Source of the DNA: CALOCN01 sp942491735
GTDB lineage: Bacteria > Eisenbacteria > RBG-16-71-46 > JABDJR01
Length of the DNA: 64,000 nucleotides
Assembly: GCA_942491735.1 (NCBI GenBank)
Contig: CALOCN010000014.1
Coordinates: forward strand, 2,790,001-2,854,000
Reading direction: 5' to 3'
Shown here: in pieces, positions 14,487 through 23,086 of the stretch
Position numbering within the stretch: the stretch's first letter is position 1
Layout of the letters: each line of letters opens with the position of its first letter
The notes under the pieces: model-generated
What the model saw: only the letters and a program-made list of their open reading frames with translations
What the model was told of the DNA's origin: nothing
The model's database searches: none
Position numbers and translations under genes: made by a program

Positions 14487-16277
14487 ATGGCCGATTCCTC
14501 GGCCAACTGGCTTGGGCTGGACCTCGATCCCGGGACCGCCGAGTTCTTTGGGCTGCCCCAACGGCTCTACGTTCCCATTGACCCCGAGAGCCCCCTCTAC
14601 GGCGTGGATCGGCGGCGCGTCTCCATCGAGACCCTCGCCGCGGGACTCGAACGCGCCATGCAGGAGAACCCGGACGCCATGGCCCGGGCGGACCTGCGCC
14701 GGTTCGTTGCCCGCTGGCCCGCGATCGCCGACCTCGATCGCTATATCCGTATCGACAACCCCACCTTTGCCACCCGGGTGGCCCGTGACCTCCTTCGCGA
14801 GGATCCCGGGGATCCGGTGCCCCTCGCCGTTCTGGCCTGGCTCGCCGCCCGGGACGGCCGATGGACCGACGCTCTGCGGGACGCCGAGCGGGCCCTCGAA
14901 CGCGCCCCGACCCATGCCCCCCTGCAGCTCCAATACGCCCTGATCCTCTCCGGAACCGGGGACTCAGACGGGGCGGTGGATCGACTCCGGGATCTCGCCG
15001 ATCACCCCCGCTATCAGGGCATGGCCCGGCTGTGGCTGCGGGAAATCACCACCTGCGATCCCGAGCGACTCCCCGAGCGACTCCTGACCGGCCTCTCCGC
15101 GTTCCAGCACGTCCTGGACGGGGATGGCTCGGACTCCGGGTGGAGTACCCTGGCCGGGGCGTTCCCCGGTAACCCGGAGGTGCTCTACGGCCGTGCCGTC
15201 CAGCCGGGAGCGCTGGAGCCACGGGAACGCGAACAGCTGTTGCGCGCAGCCCTCGCCGCCGATCCCGATCACATCCTGGCCACATCGGCCCTGGGACTCC
15301 TGCTCAAGACCCAGGGGCGCGCTTCCGAAGCCCTGGACCTGCTCGATGACCTGCTGATGCGTCTGCCCCGGGCGTCGCTCACCCGCGCCCACCGGGGACA
15401 GACCCTGGAGTTGCTGGGGCGGACCGAGGAGGCGTTGGCCGACTATCGGACCGTGTTCGGGAACCCGTTGGCCCAGATCCCCGAGGCGGCGCTCCTGACC
15501 GCCGGCCTGGGTCTCATTCGACTGGCCCCGCGCGAGGAAGCCGGCCGGACCCTGCGCGATGCCGCCGTGGCCCGGCCCGGCGATGCCCTGCTCCCCCGCA
15601 TGCTGGCCCGCATCGAGGAACAAACCGAGGGCCCGGACGCGGCGGAACAGCTGCTGCGCAAGGCCCTGCGGGATTGCGGTCCGGACCCGGCGCTCAGCTA
15701 TGCCCTGGGGGATCTGTTGCGACGGGTGGGACGCACCGTCGAGGCGGAGGGCCTGTTCAAGGGGCTGGTCAAGCGCCACCCGGACTCCCCCCTGGGGCAC
15801 CGCGGTCTGGGAGACCTTCTCGTCACCCAACAGCCGGCCAAGGCGCTCCCGCACTACACCGAGGCGGAGTCCCTGGACCCGCTCTACCCCATTGCCGGAT
15901 ACGAGTACCTGCGCGGCGTGGCCGCCCTGCGTGCCGGAAAGCCCGAGGACGCGGTGCGGTCCCTGGGCCGGGCCGTCGCGGTGGAGCCGGACAACCCGCG
16001 CTACTGGTGCGATCTTGGGGCGGCGCATTTCCATGCGGGAAACCCGAAGCGGGCGCTGGAGACCACCGAGCGGGCGCACCGGCTGAACCCCGACCATCCC
16101 GGGTTCATCCACAACCTGGCCACCTACCACCTGACCCACGCCAAGCGACACCCGTGGAGCCTGCGATCCTGGTGGAACGCGTGGTCCCTCAAACGCCGGG
16201 GTGCGGCAGGACGGGACGCGGACTGGGAACGCGATCTGTGGAAGGGCCCGCAGGCCGAGCCGCACGATCCGGACTAG
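14487..16277 (+). CDS. Tetratricopeptide-repeat protein
   Basis: A 596-residue protein with no signal peptide or membrane segment, so probably cytosolic. Residues 1 to about 100 are not repeat-like. From about 105 onward it is built of TPR-type helical pairs (DALRDAERALERAPTHAPLQ, EALDLLDDLLMRLPRASLTR, DAVRSLGRAVAVEPDNPRYW, RALETTERAHRLNPDHPGF). The C-terminus has a basic SLRSWWNAWSLKRR stretch. It starts 18 nt after the PEP-CTERM gene and surely shares its transcript, so it may help export or glycan assembly, as TPR proteins do in other PEP-CTERM loci; that is inference. Its TAG stop interlocks with the convergent subtilase stop at CTAG 16274-16277. Confidence 0.82.
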   Translation: MADSSANWLGLDLDPGTAEFFGLPQRLYVPIDPESPLYGVDRRRVSIETLAAGLERAMQENPDAMARADLRRFVARWPAIADLDRYIRIDNPTFATRVARDLLREDPGDPVPLAVLAWLAARDGRWTDALRDAERALERAPTHAPLQLQYALILSGTGDSDGAVDRLRDLADHPRYQGMARLWLREITTCDPERLPERLLTGLSAFQHVLDGDGSDSGWSTLAGAFPGNPEVLYGRAVQPGALEPREREQLLRAALAADPDHILATSALGLLLKTQGRASEALDLLDDLLMRLPRASLTRAHRGQTLELLGRTEEALADYRTVFGNPLAQIPEAALLTAGLGLIRLAPREEAGRTLRDAAVARPGDALLPRMLARIEEQTEGPDAAEQLLRKALRDCGPDPALSYALGDLLRRVGRTVEAEGLFKGLVKRHPDSPLGHRGLGDLLVTQQPAKALPHYTEAESLDPLYPIAGYEYLRGVAALRAGKPEDAVRSLGRAVAVEPDNPRYWCDLGAAHFHAGNPKRALETTERAHRLNPDHPGFIHNLATYHLTHAKRHPWSLRSWWNAWSLKRRGAAGRDADWERDLWKGPQAEPHDPD

Positions 16278-18832
16278 GGCAGGACGACGACGCGCTGCAC
16301 GATGGACTGGTCCCCCTTGGGGACCCCGGCCAGATCCGCTTCGCCGACCCCCAGTCCCGAACGGTTCATGCGGTAGCGCACGCGCAGGAAGTAGATGCCC
16401 GCCGGAACCCGGCGGGTCTGCTGATCCAGGAGGTCCCACCGGGTGAGAATCTCCTCCCCCCGCTCGGTGAACGAACCGGACTCCAACTCGCGCACCCGGC
16501 GCCCGGTGACATCCACCGCATCCATCCGGTAGGTCCCTCCGGCCGGATTGGGGGGAAAGGCCACCCGAAGGCTGACCCGGTCACGGGCCGGGTTGGGATC
16601 CGGAGCGCGGAAGCGGACCGAGGCCACGCCGGTGACCCCAACCCGATGTTCGGCGAGGATGTCGTCGAGTCCCGCGCTGTCCCGGGCCACGATGCGATAG
16701 ACGTTCTCCCGCCCGGGGTCCGGTCGGGTGTCGATCACGGTGTAGGGATTCGTACCCTCGATGGCCGCGCCCACGGTGTGGAACGGGCCGTCCTCGGACA
16801 CCGCCCGCAGGACGAGGAACGTGGCCGGGCCCCGCTGGTCGGCGATCCTCCACGTGACCCGGATCCCGTCCGCCTGCTCGAACGCTCCGCTCTCGGCGAG
16901 GACGGCCAGTGGCCGGACCGCGTTCGCCGCATCCAGCACGAACTGCGTTTCGCCGGAGCGCGGATCCTCGACCGTGCGGGCGTGCGCCTGGAGACGCTCG
17001 GTCGCCTGGGCCGGGGTCAGGTTCGGGAACCGTTGCAGGAGCAGGGCCACCGTGCCCGCCACGTGGGGTGACGACATGCTCGTGCCCTGGTTCACCCAGT
17101 ACAGTCCGTCGGGAGTCGAGAGGCGGTGCAGGTCGTCGGGCGTCCAGAGCGAGGGGGACAACGTGGTCGCCCGGGCCGAGACCACGCCGAAGCCCGGAGC
17201 CAGGATCTCCGGCTTGGCACGCCCGTCGCGGGTGGGACCCAGGCCGGAAAAGAAGGCGATGGATCCCACTTCCGGAGGATCGGCGTAGCAGCGGCTGGAC
17301 CCGCCCGCGTCGACCCAGCAGGCCCGGGTGGAAATCGCCCCCACCGCGATGATGTCCTCCGAGGTCGCCGGCACCAGCATCGACTTGCGCGGTTCGGCGA
17401 ACGTGGCGAACGCGGGGAGGTCCCCATGGGTCGATCCCCAGTTCACGATCCAGAAATCGAGGGGATCGTCGGAGGTCACGTCGAGACCCTCGACCTCCAG
17501 GGACCAGGTCCCGGCCGCCAACCGGGGGGTCAGCGGGTTGTCCTCGATCTCGAGCATGAGGTTCCCGTGGCCCGAGTCCTCGATGTTCCATCCCCGTACG
17601 ATCCCGCGGAAGGTCGTGAACTCGAGATTCTCGTCTCCCGGCTCGAACACCGCGGCCACGTCCCCCTGGGGGTTGAACAGGGTGAAGCGGTAGCGGTTGC
17701 CACGGTTGAACCACCCCTCGATGTCCAGGAAGGAAAACGTCTCGACCGACCGGGCATAGGCGGGAAAAACCAGATCCACCGTCTTGCGCTCGCCGGTGGC
17801 GACCTTCATCTCCGCGTGGAAATCCCGATGCGCGTCGTTACCGGCCGCCGCGACAAGAATGCGTCCCGGCCCGACCAGGGATTCGAGGGCGCGCTCGAAC
17901 GGCGTGTCGCCGACATGGGGACCGCTCTGGTTTCCCAGGCTCAGGTTGATCACCGCGGGGAGACCGAGCTGCTGGGCCCGGTCGAAAACGAACTGAACCC
18001 CCACCGCGACCCCGAACTCGGTGAGGTTCGATCGCACCGCGATCAGGTCGGCCTCGGGGGCCACCCCACGGAACGCACTTTCCTGTCCGGGGGCAAAGGC
18101 ACCGGAACCGTTGCCCGCCGCGATTCCCAGCACGTGGGTGCCGTGTCCGGACTGGTCGAAGCCGTCGGAGAGGGACTGGTCGATCGCCCGCCCGTCCCAC
18201 AGCGCGCCGAAGGGAACCTGGGAGCCCGACACCCCCCCGGGGGAACGCTGGTCCCAGTACCAGGCCAGCCGGGTCCGTCCCCCGTCGCGAAAGTCCGGGT
18301 GGTTCCAGTCGAGACCGCTATCCACCAACCCCACCACCACGCCCCGCCCGGTATACCCGGTGAGTTCCCCGGTCTCGGGATCCGTGCTGCGCAGGAGCGG
18401 CACCCCGAGGTACTGCAGGCTCCGGTCCAGGGCCAGACGAACCGGTCGGGAGAGTCGGGCTCGCCGTACCGCACCGCCGGCCAGGAGCGACCGAAGGGCG
18501 GCCGGTTCGGCCCGGGCCGCGACCAGGCCGTTGCCCAGGGGAATCAGGGTCACGTTGTCGCCGGAAGGGGGAAGCGGACCGTCGAACTCCAGGAACACGT
18601 CGAGGAATCCGGGAGCCTGGTCCGGGAGACTCTCGCTCACATAGCGGGGAAGGAGTCGCTGCGCCGGCCCGGCGGTTGCGGCGAGGCCGCGCAGAACAGC
18701 GGCGTCGTGTTGCAGCGCCAGACGAAGGGCCGGATCGACTACAGCGGCCGGCGGCTCCGCCTGCCCGCCCGCGAACATGGCGACCAGTGCGAGGAGGACA
18801 AGGTGGAAAACGGTGCGCAAGGTGATGGTCAT
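16274..18832 (-). CDS. Secreted subtilisin-family (S8) serine protease with FlgD-like C-terminal domain
   Basis: An 852-residue exported protease. ATG 18832 (AGGA 6 nt upstream) is preferred to an in-frame GTG at 18862 because it gives a clean signal peptide (TVFHLVLLALVAMFAGGQA). A pro-region (about 25-155) precedes the peptidase domain, whose triad is visible: Asp171 (GLVDSGLDWNHPDF), His230 (GHGTHVLGIAAG) and Ser585 (GTSMSSPHVAG), with the oxyanion Asn near 332. An insert (about 340-470) resembles a jelly-roll/PPC module. The C-terminus carries a FlgD/T9SS-like beta domain (PDPNPARDRVSLRV, VDVTGRRVREL, VPAGIYFLRVR) ending QRVVVLP, similar to the 47994 protein. Confidence 0.92.
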   Translation of the reverse strand: MTITLRTVFHLVLLALVAMFAGGQAEPPAAVVDPALRLALQHDAAVLRGLAATAGPAQRLLPRYVSESLPDQAPGFLDVFLEFDGPLPPSGDNVTLIPLGNGLVAARAEPAALRSLLAGGAVRRARLSRPVRLALDRSLQYLGVPLLRSTDPETGELTGYTGRGVVVGLVDSGLDWNHPDFRDGGRTRLAWYWDQRSPGGVSGSQVPFGALWDGRAIDQSLSDGFDQSGHGTHVLGIAAGNGSGAFAPGQESAFRGVAPEADLIAVRSNLTEFGVAVGVQFVFDRAQQLGLPAVINLSLGNQSGPHVGDTPFERALESLVGPGRILVAAAGNDAHRDFHAEMKVATGERKTVDLVFPAYARSVETFSFLDIEGWFNRGNRYRFTLFNPQGDVAAVFEPGDENLEFTTFRGIVRGWNIEDSGHGNLMLEIEDNPLTPRLAAGTWSLEVEGLDVTSDDPLDFWIVNWGSTHGDLPAFATFAEPRKSMLVPATSEDIIAVGAISTRACWVDAGGSSRCYADPPEVGSIAFFSGLGPTRDGRAKPEILAPGFGVVSARATTLSPSLWTPDDLHRLSTPDGLYWVNQGTSMSSPHVAGTVALLLQRFPNLTPAQATERLQAHARTVEDPRSGETQFVLDAANAVRPLAVLAESGAFEQADGIRVTWRIADQRGPATFLVLRAVSEDGPFHTVGAAIEGTNPYTVIDTRPDPGRENVYRIVARDSAGLDDILAEHRVGVTGVASVRFRAPDPNPARDRVSLRVAFPPNPAGGTYRMDAVDVTGRRVRELESGSFTERGEEILTRWDLLDQQTRRVPAGIYFLRVRYRMNRSGLGVGEADLAGVPKGDQSIVQRVVVLP

Positions 18833-18893
18833 GTCCTGGCAAGCCCAGAAGAACTCTAGCACGTCGGCAAGGATCGCTCTAGAATCTTATGCT

Positions 18894-19943
18894 ATGCGAC
18901 CTTACGCAGTTCTTGGCGCCGGCGCCGTCGGTTCCTCCCTGGCCGGGTACCTGGCTCGGCGGGGACATCCGGTCCGGATCGTCTCCAGGCCCGCTCACGT
19001 CGACGCGATCCGCTCCCAGGGAGGGATCCGGGTGGTCTCGCGCGATGAGACCTTTCTCGCCCCGGTTCACGCCGGAACCGATCTGGACGGGGACCTGCCC
19101 GAGGACACCCCGCTCCTGGTCACGGTGCAGTCGCCGGATCTCCAGTCCGCCCTCGATCTGGCCGGACCCCGCCTGGCCACCCACCCGGTGGTGACCTGGC
19201 AGAACGGCGTCCGCGCCGAGCCCGCGGCACGTCCCCGTTGCCCCCGTCTCTACGGGGGGGTGGTTCGGTTCACCTCCACCGTGCTCATTCCCGGCGAAGT
19301 GCGATTGCGCGGCCCGGGGCAGCTCATTGTCGGGTTGTATCCGTTCGGCACGGATGCACTGGCCGAGGCCATGGCGCAGGACTTCCGCGCGGCCGGTTTC
19401 CAGTCCGCGGTTTCGCCGGACATCCGCGTGGACAAGGCACTGAAGCTTCTGGTGAACCTGGTCAGCGGTCCGGCCGTGCTGGTCCATCGTACCGAGGCCG
19501 ATCCCGGATTGGCCCGGGTCCAGCTTGCCGTTCTCGAGGAAGCGGTGGCCGCCTACGCCGCGGCCGGGGTTCGCGCGGAACCGCTGTCCGGACTGGGACA
19601 GACCCCCGAGGCGTTGATGGCCGGGTTTCGCGCGGGAGGGTCCGCTCCCGACACCTCGGGCGGTGTGTACAACTCGACCTGGCAGAACCTGCACCACAAG
19701 CGGCCGCGTATCGAGAACGCCTACTACCACGGGGAAATCATCCACCTCGCCCAGGAACATGGCACCCCCGCGGCAGTGAACCAGCGGGTGCTGGAGTTGC
19801 TGCAGGATGCCCAGGAGCGAAGCCTGGGGCCGGAGCCGTATTCGCCCGAAGCGTTCCGGGCGCGGTTCGAGGATCTCCTCACCTTCCCCGGTCCGGACGA
19901 AGACGCGGCCGGCGCCGGCACGCCTCCGGGACTCGAGATCTGA
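18894..19943 (+). CDS. panE: 2-dehydropantoate 2-reductase (ApbA/PanE family)
   Basis: A 349-residue protein with an N-terminal Rossmann motif AVLGAGAVGSSLAGYLARRG, a central NAD(P) domain (TWQNGV, GGVVRFTSTVLIPGEVRLRG) and the C-terminal ketopantoate-reductase helical domain containing DKALKLLVNLVSG with the catalytic lysine, and NSTWQNLHHKRPRIENAYYHGEI with the family Glu/Asn. It reduces ketopantoate to pantoate, the step between panB and panC. The ATG at 18894 starts the Rossmann strand directly; the open frame before it overlaps the protease. A TAGAAT hexamer 8 nt before the ATG could be a -10 giving a nearly leaderless message. Some family members reduce other 2-oxoacids. Confidence 0.85.
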   Translation: MRPYAVLGAGAVGSSLAGYLARRGHPVRIVSRPAHVDAIRSQGGIRVVSRDETFLAPVHAGTDLDGDLPEDTPLLVTVQSPDLQSALDLAGPRLATHPVVTWQNGVRAEPAARPRCPRLYGGVVRFTSTVLIPGEVRLRGPGQLIVGLYPFGTDALAEAMAQDFRAAGFQSAVSPDIRVDKALKLLVNLVSGPAVLVHRTEADPGLARVQLAVLEEAVAAYAAAGVRAEPLSGLGQTPEALMAGFRAGGSAPDTSGGVYNSTWQNLHHKRPRIENAYYHGEIIHLAQEHGTPAAVNQRVLELLQDAQERSLGPEPYSPEAFRARFEDLLTFPGPDEDAAGAGTPPGLEI

Positions 19944-19951
19944 ACCGCCCG

Positions 19952-20716
19952 CTACATGCCCGCGAACAGGTCGTCCACCGGCCGCTCCCCGGCCGGCAGG
20001 GCGGCCCGGGACCGCTCCAGGACGAACGCCTCCGGGGACCAGTAGGCATCGAGGTCCCCGACTTCCTCGGCCAGCCGGTCGATGAACGGCTTTTGGCTTG
20101 CATGGGCCGCCACCGCGGCGTGCTTGCGGGGGGCCACGGCCAGGATATCGATGCGCGCGTCCACCTTTTCGTCGGGGGTGGAGACCAGCTGTCGGAAGGT
20201 GACCCGGGAGGCCATGCTCTCGGGAAAGCAGTAGGCCCACACACGCGCCACCGCGTGCGGCGCGCCGAGCTCCGGCGCATACGCGGACGACGCGGCGGCA
20301 TCGAACGCTTCCAGCGCCCGCGCGGTCATGGTGCGATGATCCGCGTGACCACTGAGCCCCCCCTTGTCGAACACGATGAGGATGGACGGTCCATGGCGAC
20401 GCACCGCCTCCACGATGGGTCGCAGGAGACGATCCGGATCCAACGCGGAGAGTCCTCCGTCGGGCAAGTCCAGGAACCGGGGCGGTTCCAGTCCAAGGAC
20501 CCGGCAGGCATCGATGAGCTCCGCAGTACGCAGCTCCGCGAGCCGGGCCGGGCCGTAGGACGCGGAGTCGCCGATGGTTCCCGCTTCGCCCCGTGTGGCG
20601 CAGAGCAGATGGACCGTGTGCCCCTCGTCGGACAACCGGGCCAGGGTTCCCCCCGGCCCGAAGGTTTCGTCGTCGGGATGGGCGAACACCCCGAGCACGG
20701 AGTGGGTTGCGTTCAT
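19952..20716 (-). CDS. PIG-L/LmbE-family N-acetyl-glycoside deacetylase
   Basis: A 254-residue zinc hydrolase with the family signatures GVFAHPDDETFGPGG (metal ligands His, Asp, Asp) near the N-terminus and LSGHADHRTMTA (third ligand) near residue 125. Related enzymes remove acetyl groups from GlcNAc conjugates, for instance in GPI, mycothiol or bacillithiol synthesis. No thiol-pathway partner is beside it, so the substrate is open. It runs opposite to its neighbours: convergent with panE (8-nt gap) and divergent from the GT2 gene (65-nt gap). Confidence 0.88.
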   Translation of the reverse strand: MNATHSVLGVFAHPDDETFGPGGTLARLSDEGHTVHLLCATRGEAGTIGDSASYGPARLAELRTAELIDACRVLGLEPPRFLDLPDGGLSALDPDRLLRPIVEAVRRHGPSILIVFDKGGLSGHADHRTMTARALEAFDAAASSAYAPELGAPHAVARVWAYCFPESMASRVTFRQLVSTPDEKVDARIDILAVAPRKHAAVAAHASQKPFIDRLAEEVGDLDAYWSPEAFVLERSRAALPAGERPVDDLFAGM

Positions 20717-20781
20717 GGGATCACCTCATGGAAAGCCGGAAGCGCCCCAGGATATCGGCTGGACCCCCCGGGGAACATCCC

Positions 20782-21819
20782 ATGATCACGGTCAGCGTTC
20801 TGCTCCCGGCGCGCGATGCCGAGGCCACTCTCGCCGAGGCGTTGCACTCGATCCGCGGCCAAAGCGGCCTGGGAGACGACCTCGAAATCCTGGTCATGGA
20901 CGACGGCTCCGAGGACGGAACCCGGGCCCTCGCCGCCAGCACGGCGGCCGAGGACCCCCGGGTGCGGCTGCTCACCCTCCCCCGCCTCGGGGTGGTCTCC
21001 GCGCTCAACCATGGTCTGAGCGTGGCGCGGGGACGCTTCGTGGCCCGGATGGATGCCGATGATCGTTGCCACCCGGACCGTCTACGGATCCAGCTGGCAA
21101 AACTCGCGCGGTGTCCGTGGCTCGACATGGTGGGGACCAACGCGGTGATGTTTCCCGAGGACGAGGTCAGCGACACCATGGCCGACTACGTCGCGTGGCA
21201 GAACGGACTGCTGACCCACCGGGCCATCGAACGGGAACTGCTGGTGGAGAGCCCCTACGTCCACGGCAGCACGCTCATGCGTACCGACCGGCTCCTGGCG
21301 CTGGGCGGCTGGCGCGACGTCGACGGTCCGGAGGATGTGGATCTCTGGTTGCGCGCCGCGGCCGCCGGCTGGCGGTTCGGCAAGGTGAACCGGTTGCTCT
21401 ACCAGTGGCGGGAACACCCCAACCGGATGACCCGGGAAGACCCCAAGCTCTCCCGGGAAGGCTTCCGCAGGGTGGGGCTCGAGGCCTTCGCCGCGGCCTG
21501 GGACCGGACCCGCCCCCTCGTGGTGTGGGGGTGGGGCGACTCCCTGGAAGGGTGGCGGGACGGCCTCGCGGCGCGGGGCATCGAGACGCTCGCCGCCCCG
21601 GTCAACCCGCGCGCGTTGCGCGGCGGGATGACCCCCCGCTTCCCGGGCGCACCGGAAGCCGTCGCCTCGCCGAGCCTGGTGACGCCGCACGACCCTGGAC
21701 CGGACGGCCGGACCGGATGGCTCCTCGCCTACGGTGCGCGCAGGTCCCGCGAAACCCTGCGCATGATGCTGGCGCGCAAGGGCTATCGCGCCGGAGTGCA
21801 GTATCGGTTCGTGTCCTAA
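20782..21819 (+). CDS. Family 2 glycosyltransferase
   Basis: A 345-residue cytosolic GT-A enzyme: SVLLPARDAEATLAEALHSI, the MDDGSEDGT nucleotide-binding motif, the DxD-type MDADDRCHPDRL and the catalytic-base EDVDLWLRAAAAGW motif all fall in the usual order within the first 220 residues. Residues after about 240 (VVWGWGDSLEGWRDGLAARG) form an extra C-terminal domain that looks like a Rossmann half and is unusual for GT2. The ATG at 20782 opens directly on the first strand. Sugar donor and acceptor are unknown. Confidence 0.88.
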   Translation: MITVSVLLPARDAEATLAEALHSIRGQSGLGDDLEILVMDDGSEDGTRALAASTAAEDPRVRLLTLPRLGVVSALNHGLSVARGRFVARMDADDRCHPDRLRIQLAKLARCPWLDMVGTNAVMFPEDEVSDTMADYVAWQNGLLTHRAIERELLVESPYVHGSTLMRTDRLLALGGWRDVDGPEDVDLWLRAAAAGWRFGKVNRLLYQWREHPNRMTREDPKLSREGFRRVGLEAFAAAWDRTRPLVVWGWGDSLEGWRDGLAARGIETLAAPVNPRALRGGMTPRFPGAPEAVASPSLVTPHDPGPDGRTGWLLAYGARRSRETLRMMLARKGYRAGVQYRFVS

Positions 21820-21898
21820 GCCAGTCGGGGGACGGATTGGCCGTGGTAGGATAGGTCCCTTCAACACGCTCCCGCATCATTCCCGGAGGATCTTCATC

Positions 21899-22411
21899 AT
21901 GCTGCCTGCCCGCCGCGTCCTTGCCCTTCTTGCTTGTCTCTCCCTGTGCATGGCCTCCCCGACCTACGCCACCCAGGTCTCCGTGCAAGGGCTCGGGCAT
22001 TGCAGCTCGCCTCCGGGTCCGACTCCCGGCGCGCCCACCCTCACCCTACCGGCCGGGGTGAGTCATGTGGAGTGGATCAGCGGTGCCTGGTCCCTGTGGA
22101 GTTCCAACGGGGAGAACGGCGGACTCACCTGGGTCGGCGCGGTGAGGGCCTACATCCACGCCACCGCCGAGCATGTGGTGATCGGGCCGGGGAGCGGTTA
22201 CTACGCTTCGGTGGGTGCGGTCGAGGCGGTGACGGTGGGAAGCATCACCAACCTGACCCTCAGCGTACCCAGTCAGGTTACGTTCTTCGTCACCGATGGG
22301 GGGGGTTGCGGTGACAATCGGGGAACGGTGGTTCTCGACGTCACCGAGGCCCCGGTTCCGGTCGCGTCCACGACCTGGGGACGGCTTCGCACCCTGTACG
22401 CGTCGCCCTAG
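21899..22411 (+). CDS. Small secreted protein of unknown function with a TTWG...LY tail
   Basis: A 170-residue protein not recognised as a known family. GGAGGA lies 8 nt before the ATG. The signal peptide is clear (RRVLALLACLSLCMASPTYA, cleavage near 24). The mature part is Gly/Thr/Val-rich and beta-like, with two cysteines (Cys35, Cys137) that could pair. After a Pro/Val/Ala linker (EAPVPVAS) it ends in TTWGRLRTLYASP (158-170), a short aromatic-basic tail unlike the body that could be a sorting or anchoring signal. It is apparently monocistronic. Confidence 0.7.
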   Translation: MLPARRVLALLACLSLCMASPTYATQVSVQGLGHCSSPPGPTPGAPTLTLPAGVSHVEWISGAWSLWSSNGENGGLTWVGAVRAYIHATAEHVVIGPGSGYYASVGAVEAVTVGSITNLTLSVPSQVTFFVTDGGGCGDNRGTVVLDVTEAPVPVASTTWGRLRTLYASP

Positions 22412-22421
22412 GCGCCACCGC

Positions 22422-23084
22422 TCAATTCAGCCCCGGGTCGCGCGGGGCCTCGGTGTTGCGCACCGTTTCCTGGATGCGATGGGTGAGGGTCAGCTGGTCC
22501 AGGATGCCTTCCACCCGCTCATGGTAGTCGGACAGCTCCAGCAACGCCTGCCGTTCCCAGGTTTCCATGGGAGTCACCATGGCAAACCGGTTGACGAGAA
22601 TGCGACGCGTGGTGGGCTCGTCGACGAGGGCCAGGATGTCCGCGTCCGCCTCGGCCAGACCCAACAGATGGGCCACCTCGAGCATGCGGGCCATGGAAGG
22701 GCGGGCCGCGTCGCTGCGAAGCCACGTCTCGTCCTCCGGCTCGGGCGTCACCGCGGCCATCCGGTACGGTGCATCCGACTCGACCTCGGACAGGTGGACC
22801 CGGGCCTGCCCGTCGATGACGATGTGGAATCGCCCATCCGGCAGGGGTTCCCATTGGCTGATCGGGCCGGCCCCGGCCATGGCCTGGAACGCGGGGACCC
22901 CACCCCGGTCCGGGGCCGAGAGCGGCACGGCGATCCAGCCCCCCACGTCCCGCACGTCCTCGACCAGCCGGCAGTAGCGCGGTTCGAAGACATGGAGCGG
23001 CAGGAGGGTGTGGGGAAAGAACACGGTTCCCGGCAGCGGAAAAACCCCGAGGGTATCCGACGGGCCGCCGGGAATGGGATCCAC
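22422..23084 (-). CDS. LON substrate-binding-domain protein (YcaM/YbdO-type PUA-like)
   Basis: About 220 residues made essentially of the Lon N-terminal substrate-binding domain without ATPase or protease parts: GVFPLPGTVFFPHTLLPLHVFEPRYCRLVEDV is the characteristic opening, followed by the beta-rich core and a helical tail. Stand-alone LON proteins are common in bacteria but of unclear role. Start is either GTG 23084, 2 nt after the Rieske stop, or ATG 23117, overlapping the Rieske gene by 31 nt; GTG is used because the domain begins just after it. Last gene of the leftward catabolic operon. Confidence 0.82.
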   Translation of the reverse strand: MDPIPGGPSDTLGVFPLPGTVFFPHTLLPLHVFEPRYCRLVEDVRDVGGWIAVPLSAPDRGGVPAFQAMAGAGPISQWEPLPDGRFHIVIDGQARVHLSEVESDAPYRMAAVTPEPEDETWLRSDAARPSMARMLEVAHLLGLAEADADILALVDEPTTRRILVNRFAMVTPMETWERQALLELSDYHERVEGILDQLTLTHRIQETVRNTEAPRDPGLN

Positions 23085-23086
23085 GG

